NCBI GenBank assembly: GCA_017482205.1
Contig: JAFUNK010000013.1
Span: forward strand, 186,001-250,000
Reading direction: 5' to 3'
DNA from: Lachnospiraceae bacterium
GTDB taxonomy: Bacteria; Bacillota; Clostridia; Lachnospirales; Lachnospiraceae
Length of the DNA stretch: 64,000 bases
In this document: positions 27,026 through 35,769 of the stretch, one piece after another
Layout of the letters: each line of letters begins with the position of its first letter
Numbering within the stretch: position 1 is the first letter of the stretch
The notes under the pieces: generated by a model
Database searches by the model: none
What the model saw: the letters and a program-made list of their open reading frames with translations, nothing else
What the model was told of the DNA's origin: nothing
Program-made: the position numbers and the translations under genes

Positions 27026-28828
27026 TTAAATCGCTTTTGTAACCGCTTTCAACCAAAGCCTCTCTTCTTCGCTTAAATAGGGTGAAATTTTATCATAAAC
27101 CATCTCATGATATGTGTTCAGTTGTACCCTTGTTTCTGCGGTCAGATATCTGAAATCAATAGCTTCCCTGTCAATCGGCACATAGGTTAAGGTATCAAAA
27201 CACATAAACTGACCGTCACCGTTCTTTATGTCATTTCGGACAACCAGCACATTCTCCACACGGATACCGTGGCTGCCCTCTATATACACACCCGGTTCGT
27301 TTGTCACGTCCATGCCGGCCTCCAGCACCGCTTCACTCATGCCTTCCACATAGCGCCACCGGATATTCTGAGGTCCCTCATGGACATTCAGAATATACCC
27401 TACGCCATGCCCCGTACCACATTTGTAATCGATACCCATGTTCCACAATGGTGCTCTCGCCAGAATATCCAAATTACGTCCGGTGCAACCATAAAGCCAT
27501 TTGGCATTGGTAAGGGCAAGCATTCCCGTCACCACCGCGGTATAATGACACTTTATTTCATCGGAAATCTCCCCCAATACAATGGTTCTGGTTACATCCG
27601 TGGTTCCGCCCAGATACTGTCCGCCGGAATCCACCAAAAGCATGCCTTCCGGCTCTAATACCTTGTGGTTTTCTTTTGTGGCTTCATAGTGCATCATAGC
27701 TGCATTTTCTTTATATGCAGATATAGTGGGGAAAGACAAATCCAAAAATCCGGGAATCTGTCTTCTTAAATCGTCCAGATACTGCGCTGCACTGACTTCT
27801 GTAATCTCTGTTTTTCCGATATTGTTTTTCAGCCAATAAATGAATTTGGTAACAGCTACACTGTCCTGTATATAGACCTTTTCCATATTGACAAGCTCAA
27901 CCGGATTTTTTACGGCTTTTAAAAGTTCAGCAGGGTTCTGTCCTTCTGTTATCACTGCCCCTGCTTCTGCTTTTTTGTAAAGACAAAAACTGCAATGTCT
28001 CTTATCAATTAATACAGTTTCTTCTTTAGCGATTTCTTTCTCTAAAAAGGCCGTTATGGCATCATACTCTCTGATTTCTATTTTATTCTTTGCAAAATAT
28101 TCCTCTGATTCTTTTGTTATGGCTTCTTTTTGTATAAACAAAACCTTTTTCTCTTTGCTGATATATCCATAGGAAAGTGCCACCGGATTACATTCCACAT
28201 CACAACCGCGGATATTAAAAAGCCACATCAAATCATCCAATTTTGTTAAAAGCAGACTGTCCGCTTTCATACTTTCCAATACAGTCAGCACTTCCCTGCA
28301 CTTATCCTGCATACCTGCACCGCATATCTCTTCGGAAAGCACCATTATTTTTCCACAAGGTAAAGTCGGTCTGTCAGCCCATACTTCTTCTGCCAAATCC
28401 TTATCATAAATCAATCTAATCTGCTTTTTACCCAGTTCTTCTTCCAACTGCAATCCTTCTGTGGCAGTTACTACCCTGCCATCAAATCCAAGGGTTTGAT
28501 TTTCTTGCATATTTTCAAGCAGAAACTCTTTTACGGTAGGAACGTTTTCTTCCCCCATTTTAAACAATGTTACTCCTGTATCTGCCAATTCTTTTTCAGC
28601 CTGAATAAAGTAACGTCCGTCAGTCCAAAGTCCTGCCCCGTCCTGCCATACTATCAGTGTACCGTTTGAGCCGGTAAATCCACAAAAAAATTCTCTGACC
28701 TTAAAATAGTCATTCACATACTCTGAGTTGTGAAAGTCTGCGGTTGGTATCATATAATAATCCATACCGGCATGTGCCATGCTTTCCCTGAGTTTTGCAA
28801 TACGATTTTGTATTGTCATATTCTCCAT
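27026..28828 (-). CDS. Aminopeptidase P family protein (Xaa-Pro aminopeptidase, M24B)
   Basis: A 600-residue peptidase releasing N-terminal residues preceding proline. It has two creatinase-like N-terminal domains (about 1-310) and a pita-bread catalytic domain (about 320-535). Metal ligands are visible: LLVDSGGQYLGGTTDVTRT (two Asp), GTGHGVGYILNVHEGP (His), TNEPGVYIEG (Glu) and HGIRVENV (Glu). A C-terminal extension of about 60 residues ends the protein, as in the long eukaryote-like APP form. Start ATG 28828 is kept; ATG three codons later is also possible. It lies 67 bp downstream of deoC and is probably co-transcribed. Confidence 0.93.
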   Translation of the reverse strand: MENMTIQNRIAKLRESMAHAGMDYYMIPTADFHNSEYVNDYFKVREFFCGFTGSNGTLIVWQDGAGLWTDGRYFIQAEKELADTGVTLFKMGEENVPTVKEFLLENMQENQTLGFDGRVVTATEGLQLEEELGKKQIRLIYDKDLAEEVWADRPTLPCGKIMVLSEEICGAGMQDKCREVLTVLESMKADSLLLTKLDDLMWLFNIRGCDVECNPVALSYGYISKEKKVLFIQKEAITKESEEYFAKNKIEIREYDAITAFLEKEIAKEETVLIDKRHCSFCLYKKAEAGAVITEGQNPAELLKAVKNPVELVNMEKVYIQDSVAVTKFIYWLKNNIGKTEITEVSAAQYLDDLRRQIPGFLDLSFPTISAYKENAAMMHYEATKENHKVLEPEGMLLVDSGGQYLGGTTDVTRTIVLGEISDEIKCHYTAVVTGMLALTNAKWLYGCTGRNLDILARAPLWNMGIDYKCGTGHGVGYILNVHEGPQNIRWRYVEGMSEAVLEAGMDVTNEPGVYIEGSHGIRVENVLVVRNDIKNGDGQFMCFDTLTYVPIDREAIDFRYLTAETRVQLNTYHEMVYDKISPYLSEEERLWLKAVTKAI

Positions 28829-28895
28829 TTAAAATCTGCCTTTCTTTTCCAAATAAACCAGCCTGCTCTTTCTTGTAAGGCTTTTGTATCAAACC

Positions 28896-29564
28896 TTAGT
28901 AGCCTGCCTCTGCAATCTGTCCTGCACACAATGCCACTGCTTTGGATGTACCGATTCTCTCGCACCCTAAATTTAAAAACATCTCCAAATCTTCCAATGT
29001 CTGTACACCGCCTGCTGCTTTGATTTTTACGTCTTCTCCGATATGCTTTTTAAACAGCTCCACATCTTCCTTTGTAGCACCCTCCGTACCGAATCCGGTA
29101 GATGTCTTAATATAGTCCGCACCGGCATTGGTTACCGCCTTGCACATGGCAATCTTTTCTTCCTCATTCAGATAACAGGTCTCGATAATAACCTTAAGAA
29201 TATGATTACCGCAGACCTTCTTTAATGCCGCTATTTCTTTTTCCACCTTATCATACATGCCGTTTTTTACATCACTGATATTGACTACCATATCAATTTC
29301 ATTACAGCCGTCTTTTAGAGCCTGTTCTACTTCCGCAATTTTTGCCTCTGTCACACTATACCCCAAGGGGAAGCCCACTACCGTACAAATATTAATTTTC
29401 TCACCATAGGTATCATGCACCCTCCTTATATATGCAGGGGGAATACATACAGAAGCCGTCTTAAAACGAATTGCTTCCTCACATAATTTCACAATATCCT
29501 CCCATGTGGCAAATGCCTTTAACTGGGTATGGTCCACATGCTGTAACATTTCCTCTACTTTCAT
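28896..29564 (-). CDS. deoC: Deoxyribose-phosphate aldolase
   Basis: Cleaves 2-deoxyribose 5-phosphate to glyceraldehyde 3-phosphate and acetaldehyde in deoxynucleoside salvage. The TIM-barrel protein of 222 residues shows VDHTQLKAFATWEDI, the conserved GCNEIDMVVNI, and the Schiff-base lysine in ADYIKTSTGFGTEGAT. The C-terminal KAAGGVQTLED and RIGTSKAVAL are also typical. The start is ATG 29564 because AGAGGAATT precedes it; the frame also has an upstream ATG at 29576. No other deo genes are adjacent. Confidence 0.95.
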   Translation of the reverse strand: MKVEEMLQHVDHTQLKAFATWEDIVKLCEEAIRFKTASVCIPPAYIRRVHDTYGEKINICTVVGFPLGYSVTEAKIAEVEQALKDGCNEIDMVVNISDVKNGMYDKVEKEIAALKKVCGNHILKVIIETCYLNEEEKIAMCKAVTNAGADYIKTSTGFGTEGATKEDVELFKKHIGEDVKIKAAGGVQTLEDLEMFLNLGCERIGTSKAVALCAGQIAEAGY

Positions 29565-29773
29565 AATTCCTCTCATTCCGCCAATTCTTCATAAGTCGGT
29601 TTGCACGCTTACACTTTGGCTTAGACATATTTAAATCGGTATCTTTTACCTCTTCCTGTCTTATTTTAATACGCACCTTATAAAAAATCCACCTTTTATT
29701 GATACCACCCCAAAAGAAAATAGTGCTTTACAAAAAGTTTATATTTTATATATGAAAAGTTTCTGTTTTTATC

Positions 29774-29803
29774 TTGCCTATACTTTATGGTCCGTGATAA
29801 GAT
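29774..29803 (+). promoter_or_regulatory. Possible promoter of the citrate synthase gene
   Basis: TTGCCT (29774-29779) and TAAGAT (29798-29803) are 18 bp apart, leaving about a 110-nt leader. The match is modest. I see nothing else convincing in the divergent gap 29565-29918. Confidence 0.35.
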
Positions 29804-29918
29804 AAATGTATCTGTTGTTTATCAAGGTAAAGTATCAACGTATTTGTGTCAGATATTATTTCTGCCACATATCATAAATTACACATATCATCATATTTTC
29901 ACGCAAAGGAGGTACAAT

Positions 29919-31283
29919 ATGGAACACAATACATATTCAGATATTACACCGGAAATTTTAAACCTGGCAAAGCTCTCTCAGGATGCCGGATACATTGAAT
30001 CCGAGTTATTTACCAAATATGACGTCAAACGCGGACTGCGCGACTTAAACGGTAAGGGCGTATTGGCAGGACTTACCCATATTTCCGATGTGCGTGCAAA
30101 AGAAATTGTAAACGGAGAAGAAATTCCTGCTCACGGTAAACTTTTCTATCGTGGCTACAATGTACAGGATTTGGTAGACGGTTTCACCAAAGAAAACCGT
30201 TTCGGTTTTGAAGAATGTACTTATCTTCTGCTTTTCGGAAAACTGCCTAACGAAAAAGAACTGGCGGATTTTCAGGCTCTCTTAGGCGGATACCGTACAC
30301 TTCCTACCAGTTTTGTCAGAGATATTATTATGAAGGCTCCCAGCAAAGATATGATGAATACCCTTGCCAGAAGTGTACTGACTTTATATTCCTATGATGA
30401 CCGTGCTGATGATACTTCACTGCCCAATGTATTAAGACAGTGCTTACAGTTAATCAGCTTATTCCCCATGCTCTCCATTTATGGTTATCAGGCATACAGC
30501 CATTATCATGACGGTAACAGTCTGTTTATTCATCAGCCTATTCCGGAGTTGTCCACTGCCGAGAACATTTTACACATTCTGCGTCCCGACAGTAATTACA
30601 CTCCCTTAGAAGCAAAAATATTGGATATTGCACTGGTACTGCATATGGAACACGGTGGCGGTAACAACTCTTCCTTCACCACCCATGTAGTAACCTCTTC
30701 CTTAACAGACACCTACTCCACCATTGCTGCTGCAATCGGTTCCTTAAAAGGTCCCCGTCACGGTGGTGCCAATATTAAGGTTGTAAAAATGTTTGAGGAT
30801 ATGAAAAAAGAAGTCCATGACTGGGAAGACGAAGAACAGGTTGCCGAATATTTAAAGAAGCTGCTACATAAAGAGGCATTTGACCATGCCGGTCTTATCT
30901 ACGGTGTAGGTCATGCGATTTACTCAAAATCCGACCCCCGTGCAGTTGCTTTTAAAGGTTTCGTGGAACAATTGTCCAAGGAAAAGGGTCTGGAAAAAGA
31001 ATTTGCCCTCTACTCCATGGTAGAGCGTCTGGCTCCCCAGATTATTGCCGAGGAACGCCAGATGTACAAGGGTGTCAGCATCAACGTAGACTTTTACTCC
31101 GGCTTCGTATATCATATGCTGAGACTTCCCATGGAACTCTACACTCCCATCTTCGCCATTGCACGTATTTCCGGCTGGAGTGCACACCGTCTGGAAGAAC
31201 TGGCAAACAACGGTAAAATTATCCGCCCTGCGTACAAGCCCATTGGCGAGGATAAGAGTTATATTTATTTAGAGGATAGGTAA
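29919..31283 (+). CDS. gltA: Citrate synthase
   Basis: Condenses acetyl-CoA and oxaloacetate to citrate. The 454-residue protein contains the catalytic blocks MEHGGGNNSSFTTHVVTSSLTDTYS, GPRHGGAN and GVGHAIYSKSDPRA (His and Asp region). KGVLAGLTHISDVRA and GKLFYRGYNVQDL are at the N terminus. The start is ATG 29919 after a strong AAAGGAGG; the longest frame begins 44 codons earlier without support. It is alone here: aconitase and isocitrate dehydrogenase are not adjacent. Together with por and pckA it sits at the acetyl-CoA/oxaloacetate node, possibly serving glutamate synthesis. Confidence 0.95.
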   Translation: MEHNTYSDITPEILNLAKLSQDAGYIESELFTKYDVKRGLRDLNGKGVLAGLTHISDVRAKEIVNGEEIPAHGKLFYRGYNVQDLVDGFTKENRFGFEECTYLLLFGKLPNEKELADFQALLGGYRTLPTSFVRDIIMKAPSKDMMNTLARSVLTLYSYDDRADDTSLPNVLRQCLQLISLFPMLSIYGYQAYSHYHDGNSLFIHQPIPELSTAENILHILRPDSNYTPLEAKILDIALVLHMEHGGGNNSSFTTHVVTSSLTDTYSTIAAAIGSLKGPRHGGANIKVVKMFEDMKKEVHDWEDEEQVAEYLKKLLHKEAFDHAGLIYGVGHAIYSKSDPRAVAFKGFVEQLSKEKGLEKEFALYSMVERLAPQIIAEERQMYKGVSINVDFYSGFVYHMLRLPMELYTPIFAIARISGWSAHRLEELANNGKIIRPAYKPIGEDKSYIYLEDR

Positions 31284-31293
31284 GCGGTAAGTA

Positions 31294-31471
31294 CCATAGT
31301 TTTGTTTCATACCGTACCTGTCTTTTAAGAAAAATCTAAGCTACACATAAAAAGCAATAATCGCCCCATTTCAAAACTTGCTTCGCTTCGAACAGTTGAA
31401 ATGGGGCTTTGTTTTTATGTATAGCTTGATTTTTTACAAAAGACAGCTAAAAGTATGAAACAAAACTATGG
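31294..31471. repeat. Long imperfect palindrome after citrate synthase
   Basis: The outer arms CCATAGTTTTGTTTCATAC (31294-31312) and their exact complement (31453-31471) are 19 bp. Inner stretches also pair imperfectly: CTGTCTTTT with AAAAGACAG, AAGCTACACATAAAAA with TTTTTATGTATAGCTT, and the 12-bp GCCCCATTTCAA stem at the tip. The whole is a hairpin of roughly 178 nt. The tip alone works as a terminator for gltA. The extended arms are more than a terminator needs and suggest a MITE-like insertion or a structured RNA. Confidence 0.85.
31363..31407 (+). terminator. Terminator of gltA
   Basis: Perfect 12-bp stem GCCCCATTTCAA (31363-31374) / TTGAAATGGGGC (31396-31407), followed by TTTGTTTTTATG. 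It is the tip of the larger palindrome. Confidence 0.88.
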
Positions 31472-31496
31472 AACTTCATCTTACTGCTATTTTTAT

Positions 31497-31727
31497 GGGC
31501 ATATACAACATATTTTCCTTGGTAATGCCCAAAAACAGGAAATTCCCCACGTTATTTTGGTGGGTTTGGGCATAGAGCGCTAAAAAAACGATACCTATGC
31601 CCACATTTTGGTAACTTTGTGGGCATCAGACAGGTAAATTTACTCTGTAATGCCCAAAACGGCCTTTCTTTAAGTATAAAATCCAATTTTTTGGGCATTG
31701 GAGCAGAAAAAAAATCCATTTATGCCC
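31497..31727. repeat. Four-unit inverted-repeat array, GGGCAT type (element C)
   Basis: Four units each begin GGGCAT and end ATGCCC: 31497-31530, 31568-31602, 31621-31655 and 31693-31727. Units are 34-35 bp and start-to-start distances are 71, 53 and 72 bp. Arms usually extend by T/A outside (TGGGCAT/ATGCCCA). Loops are A/T-rich, often with an A-run. The array fills the gap between two convergent genes. It aligns along its whole length with element D at 46.8 kb, with most differences in the loops. It has no coding potential I can see. Confidence 0.92.
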
Positions 31728-31748
31728 ATTTTGAATAAAATGTAATTC

Positions 31749-33569
31749 CTACGCATAAATCCCTACGCAATACTTCTCTGCCTGCACATTCCACATCTTA
31801 GCATACATACCGTCTTTCTCGATTAGTTCAGTATGCGTACCACTTTCAATGATACTGCCATGTTCTAACAGAATGATTCTGTCGGCATCTTTGGTAGTGG
31901 AAAGACGATGGGAAATCAGGATAACTGCCTGATTTTGTGCATTTTCAAGCATACTTTTGTTCAGTCTGTATTCTGCAATGGGGTCCAGTGCACTGGACGG
32001 TTCATCCAGTATGGCAATAGGCATATCCCGCATGAACATTCTGGCAATAGCCACCTTCTGAGATTCGCCGCCGGAAAGCATGGTGCCGCTTTCTGAAAAT
32101 TCCTTCGTAAGTTCTGTGTCAATGCCATCTTCAAGACTTTTCAGCTTACTCCCAAAATCTGCTCTTTTCAATGCAGCAATAATTTTCTCTTTGTCACCGT
32201 CACTCACAAAATCCATTTTTACATTTTCTGCAAGTGTTGCACCGTAAATCTGGAAATCCTGAAATACTGCTCCAATTTTTTCGCGGTATGCTTTGATATT
32301 CAATTTACGGATGTCCACACCGCCAAAGGTTATGCTACCTTCGGTCACATCATAAAGTCTCATGATTAACTTAATAAGGGTAGTCTTCCCTGCACCGTTT
32401 TCCCCAACAAGCGCCAGCTTTTCTCCCTTACGGATAGTCATATTTACATTCTTTAACACATATTTTTCGCTGTCCTTATATTTAAAGCTTACATTCTTAA
32501 GTTCAAGAGTACAGTCATTTTCAGGAATAGGTTCACTTCCTTCACAACCCTCAATATTGATTTCATAATCCATAAAGCGGCGGAATTTCTCTGCATACTG
32601 CCCTACGGTCTGAAAATCAACCAGTGCATAGTTCATCTGGTCAAGCCTTGACTTAATATTGTTGGTGGCATTTTTAAGCGAAGCTACATCTCCAAGCTGA
32701 ATAGACTTCTTTTCAATTGCCAAATATGCCAGATAAACGGGTACGGCATAAAACTGGCAGAGGGTATAAACAGAAATCCAATTTATCAGTGTGGGCGGAA
32801 TAATTTTAAGGCTGTATTTCAAAGCCATCTTCCGCTCCTCGGCTATTGCCTCCTCATACTGCTCAATCAAAGCCTCTTCTATGCCGGTAAGTTTAATTTC
32901 CTTGGCATATTCAGGCTGATAGAACACACGCTTGGAATAGTCAGCCTTACGTCCGATTTTCTGTTTTTCCACATTATACTGATACTCCAGCTTGGTAATA
33001 ATAAACCGGGTAATAATGTTGATAATAAAGCCAATTATCGGGAATATGGCAATAATCGGGTTCATTGTCACAATCATGGTTCCTGCCACTATCATTGCCG
33101 TTACGTTGGCAGCAATATCCGCCACACTCATAATTGCCTTCTTCGCCATTTCTTCGGACTGGGAAGCTGCAATAATAAAGTCATCAAAATACTCAGGAAT
33201 ATCGTAACATTTCAAATCCATTTTCTGCGCTTTTTGCATCAGTTCGCGCTGAATTGCACCTGAAAATCCCACCATATTTGTCCAAAATTGATTTTCCGCT
33301 GTCCTAAAAATCAGGAAACGCACAATCTGCAATATTAACATCAGTGCCAGCACGCCGATAATATCCCTGACATTCGCCGTTGTGGTAAGAATATCAATGA
33401 TTTCCTTTAAAAGAAAGGTATCCATAAAGGCACCTGTGCCTTGAAACACACACCTGCCGATAATATAGGTCACTGCCATTTTACGGTCATGGCTGAGTGC
33501 ATATTTCAAAATATAAAACACATTGGAAATAAGCCGTTTCATACCGATTTTTTCTTTCTTCTCTTTCAT
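31749..33569 (-). CDS. ABC exporter half-transporter (permease-ATPase), second of pair
   Basis: A 606-residue fused transmembrane-ATPase subunit of the ABC exporter type. Six helices lie in the first 330 residues. The nucleotide-binding domain has Walker A GENGAGKTT, signature LSGGESQK and Walker B AILDEPSSALD, then the switch His in ISHRLS. There is no N-terminal C39 peptidase domain. The start is ATG 33569 after AGGAGGTAAGC, forming an ATGA overlap with the upstream ABC gene, so the two products are probably made in equal amounts and form a heterodimer. Both ATPase sites look competent. The likely cargo is the small peptide encoded just upstream, which is inference. Confidence 0.9.
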   Translation of the reverse strand: MKEKKEKIGMKRLISNVFYILKYALSHDRKMAVTYIIGRCVFQGTGAFMDTFLLKEIIDILTTTANVRDIIGVLALMLILQIVRFLIFRTAENQFWTNMVGFSGAIQRELMQKAQKMDLKCYDIPEYFDDFIIAASQSEEMAKKAIMSVADIAANVTAMIVAGTMIVTMNPIIAIFPIIGFIINIITRFIITKLEYQYNVEKQKIGRKADYSKRVFYQPEYAKEIKLTGIEEALIEQYEEAIAEERKMALKYSLKIIPPTLINWISVYTLCQFYAVPVYLAYLAIEKKSIQLGDVASLKNATNNIKSRLDQMNYALVDFQTVGQYAEKFRRFMDYEINIEGCEGSEPIPENDCTLELKNVSFKYKDSEKYVLKNVNMTIRKGEKLALVGENGAGKTTLIKLIMRLYDVTEGSITFGGVDIRKLNIKAYREKIGAVFQDFQIYGATLAENVKMDFVSDGDKEKIIAALKRADFGSKLKSLEDGIDTELTKEFSESGTMLSGGESQKVAIARMFMRDMPIAILDEPSSALDPIAEYRLNKSMLENAQNQAVILISHRLSTTKDADRIILLEHGSIIESGTHTELIEKDGMYAKMWNVQAEKYCVGIYA

Positions 33570-35380
33570 GCGCTTACCTCCTCTGCCAAGTAATTCTGTG
33601 CCTGCAGCTTCCACATTTTTGCGTACTCACCATTCAGCGTCATCAGTTCCTCGTGGCTGCCCTGCTCAATAACAGTACCGTTTTCAAACATATAAATACG
33701 GTCTGCGTCACGGGTTGCAGAAAGTCTGTGACTGATAAAAATTACGGTTTCACCGTCCGTTGCCGTCAACATATTCTGATACATGTTATATTCTGCAATA
33801 GGGTCAAGTGCACTGGAGGGTTCGTCCAAGATGACTATATCCGGCTTTCGTGCAAATACTCTGGCAATGGCAATTTTCTGGGCTTCACCACCGGAAAGCC
33901 CCATACCTTCCTCATCAAACTCCTTGGTTACCATGGTATCAATACCCTTTTCAAGAGTATCCAGTTTATCCCCGAACTGTGCCTTTCTGAGTGCCTCCTC
34001 CACGAGTTTGCGTTCCTCCTCATTTTTAGGGGCACGCATCAGCACATTGTGGGATAATGGCAGTGCAAACACCTGCAAATCCTGAAACACGGTTCCGAAA
34101 CGCTTGTGATAGGATTTTGGCTCGTAATTTTTAATATTTTCCCCACTGATTACAATTTCACCCTCTGTGGCATCATAGAGCCCCATTATCAGCTTAACAA
34201 GTGTGGTTTTGCCGGCTCCGTTATGTCCTACAATGGCAATCTTTTCACCTTTGCGGATACTCATATTTACATTGTGTAAAGTAGGCTTTTCAGCCCCTTT
34301 ATAGGTAAAGCCCATATCTTTAATCTCTACATCGCCAAGATTTTTCACTTTAATCAGTGAAGCATTCTCGGATTTAGGCGTATAAGAAAGAAACTCCCTT
34401 AAATTGGTTACAAAGGCACTTTCCTTTGCAAGAGATACCATCAGTTCCACCACATCTGAGGTACGCCATGACAATGTACTAAGGGCAGGTATCATTGCAA
34501 TATATGCGGCTGTCTCTGCCTCTGTTGCATTCAATATAAAGGCAATGTACAGATACGGCAGAATCGTGGATAAAATGTTGTAAAGCACCCATTTAGCCGG
34601 TTCTATGATACATAGTTTCCTACGAATTACCCGATTACGCTCCTGCATTTCATCATGGGCTTCCTTATGACGGCTTAACAATATTCTTCCCACCCCAAAA
34701 AGCCGAAGCTCCGCAGCATATTTCTTCTCATAAAAAACACGCTTTGCATAGCCACCGATACGTCCGTCACGGGTATTGGAAAAATCAAGGGCGTAATAAA
34801 GTTCTCCCTCTTTCTTACCGAAAAACATGGATACCGCAACCATCGGTACAATAAACAAAAGAAGTATCGGGTCAACATTTGCCACAATAATGGTTGCTGC
34901 AATTACGCTGGAAACTCCCGCCACAAAGTACGCCGAATAATATAAAATGGTATTTCCCCTCCACTGACACTCATTCAGTGCACGGGTATATTTATCATAA
35001 AAATCCGGCTCTTCAAAACAGGTATATTCCATGGAAATGGACTTCCTGATAACACGCTTATAAAAACTCTCATAGATTTTGGGCAAAAACTGCTTTTCAC
35101 AAAGCTGATGAATCGCAGCCGTAATATGGATGCATATATGTCCGATACACATTGCCCCGACAACTGCAGCCAGCATAGTGAATGGTGTTTTCTTTTCAAT
35201 AGCTATGTAAATCCACTCTGTTAACCATACTGAAAATATCGTCCAGAACACATTTTCAGCGAACTCCTTAATAAACGTGTAAATCACGTATCCACGACTA
35301 CCGTCACACATAATCCGCAACATATACGTTATGTTTGACAGTACAGGTTGTTTGTCTTTTTGCTTTTTCTTCTGTTTCAT
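33566..35380 (-). CDS. ABC exporter half-transporter (permease-ATPase), first of pair
   Basis: A 604-residue ABC exporter subunit. The membrane domain occupies about residues 20-330. The ATPase domain carries GHNGAGKTT, LSGGEAQK and IVILDEPSSALDP, followed by FISHRLSATRDADRIY. No peptidase domain is present. ATG 35380 follows GGGAGGAAAT; the longer frame begins at GTG 35392. The sequence is clearly related to its downstream partner but diverged, as in heterodimeric exporters. It lies 61 bp after the stop codon of a 35-codon peptide gene, with a terminator between, so it should be expressed at a fraction of the peptide level. Confidence 0.9.
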   Translation of the reverse strand: MKQKKKQKDKQPVLSNITYMLRIMCDGSRGYVIYTFIKEFAENVFWTIFSVWLTEWIYIAIEKKTPFTMLAAVVGAMCIGHICIHITAAIHQLCEKQFLPKIYESFYKRVIRKSISMEYTCFEEPDFYDKYTRALNECQWRGNTILYYSAYFVAGVSSVIAATIIVANVDPILLLFIVPMVAVSMFFGKKEGELYYALDFSNTRDGRIGGYAKRVFYEKKYAAELRLFGVGRILLSRHKEAHDEMQERNRVIRRKLCIIEPAKWVLYNILSTILPYLYIAFILNATEAETAAYIAMIPALSTLSWRTSDVVELMVSLAKESAFVTNLREFLSYTPKSENASLIKVKNLGDVEIKDMGFTYKGAEKPTLHNVNMSIRKGEKIAIVGHNGAGKTTLVKLIMGLYDATEGEIVISGENIKNYEPKSYHKRFGTVFQDLQVFALPLSHNVLMRAPKNEEERKLVEEALRKAQFGDKLDTLEKGIDTMVTKEFDEEGMGLSGGEAQKIAIARVFARKPDIVILDEPSSALDPIAEYNMYQNMLTATDGETVIFISHRLSATRDADRIYMFENGTVIEQGSHEELMTLNGEYAKMWKLQAQNYLAEEVSA

Positions 35381-35409
35381 ATTTCCTCCCACTCTTCCTA
35401 TGAATTAAA

Positions 35410-35443
35410 AAAGCGTGCATTCCCATACAGAAATGCACGCTTT
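35410..35443 (-). terminator. Terminator/attenuator between peptide gene and ABC genes
   Basis: Perfect 12-bp stem AAAGCGTGCATT / AATGCACGCTTT with a 10-nt loop, followed on the minus strand by TTTAATTC. The stem starts inside the peptide gene's stop codon. It probably sets a high peptide-to-transporter ratio. Confidence 0.9.
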
Positions 35444-35549
35444 ATATCCCGTCAACATTTACACTGCAACATTTTACTTTCACTGCGACAGACATAGGTT
35501 CATTTCCCAATGGTTTAATTGTTTTGAAAACATTAAAATTATGAAACAT
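35442..35549 (-). CDS. Small Cys-Cys peptide, candidate exported or RiPP-like peptide
   Basis: A 35-codon frame with an intact expression set: promoter TTGACA-17-TAAAAT, GAGGAGG ribosome binding site 7 nt before ATG 35549, stop TAA at 35442-35444, then a strong terminator. The product begins MFHNFNVFKTIKPLGNE and continues PMSVAVKVKCCSVNVDGI, with an adjacent Cys pair at 27-28 and Asp33-Gly34 near the C terminus. There is no membrane segment, signal peptide or double-glycine leader. It lies immediately upstream of two ABC exporter half-transporters. That arrangement suggests a bacteriocin, signalling or RiPP-type precursor, or a peptide sensed or exported by them. No maturation enzyme is nearby. 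I do not recognise the family. Confidence 0.7.
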   Translation of the reverse strand: MFHNFNVFKTIKPLGNEPMSVAVKVKCCSVNVDGI

Positions 35550-35579
35550 TTGTCTGCCTCCTCGAAATAAGATATCGAA

Positions 35580-35608
35580 ATTTTAACACTCTATTTTTAT
35601 TTTGTCAA
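35580..35608 (-). promoter_or_regulatory. Strong promoter of the small peptide gene
   Basis: On the minus strand a perfect -35 TTGACA (35603-35608) and -10 TAAAAT (35580-35585) are 17 bp apart. The predicted 5' UTR is only about 25 nt. Confidence 0.82.
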
Positions 35609-35705
35609 TCATATTATAATAAATCAACTAGCAAGTTATAATAAAATCAGTCAGAAAGCTTTACATACCATTCCTGCAAAACAATATTAAGAACAATATA
35701 AATTT

Positions 35706-35737
35706 AAGCCGGTTTCTCCCATCAGAGAAGCCGGCTT
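35706..35737 (-). terminator. Terminator after the 208-residue unknown gene
   Basis: A 13-bp stem AAGCCGGTTTCTC / GAGAAGCCGGCTT with one wobble pair and a 6-nt loop, followed on the minus strand by AAATTTATATT. Confidence 0.8.
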
Positions 35738-35769
35738 AGGTTATCACACTTATCAAGTATCCATTTTAT

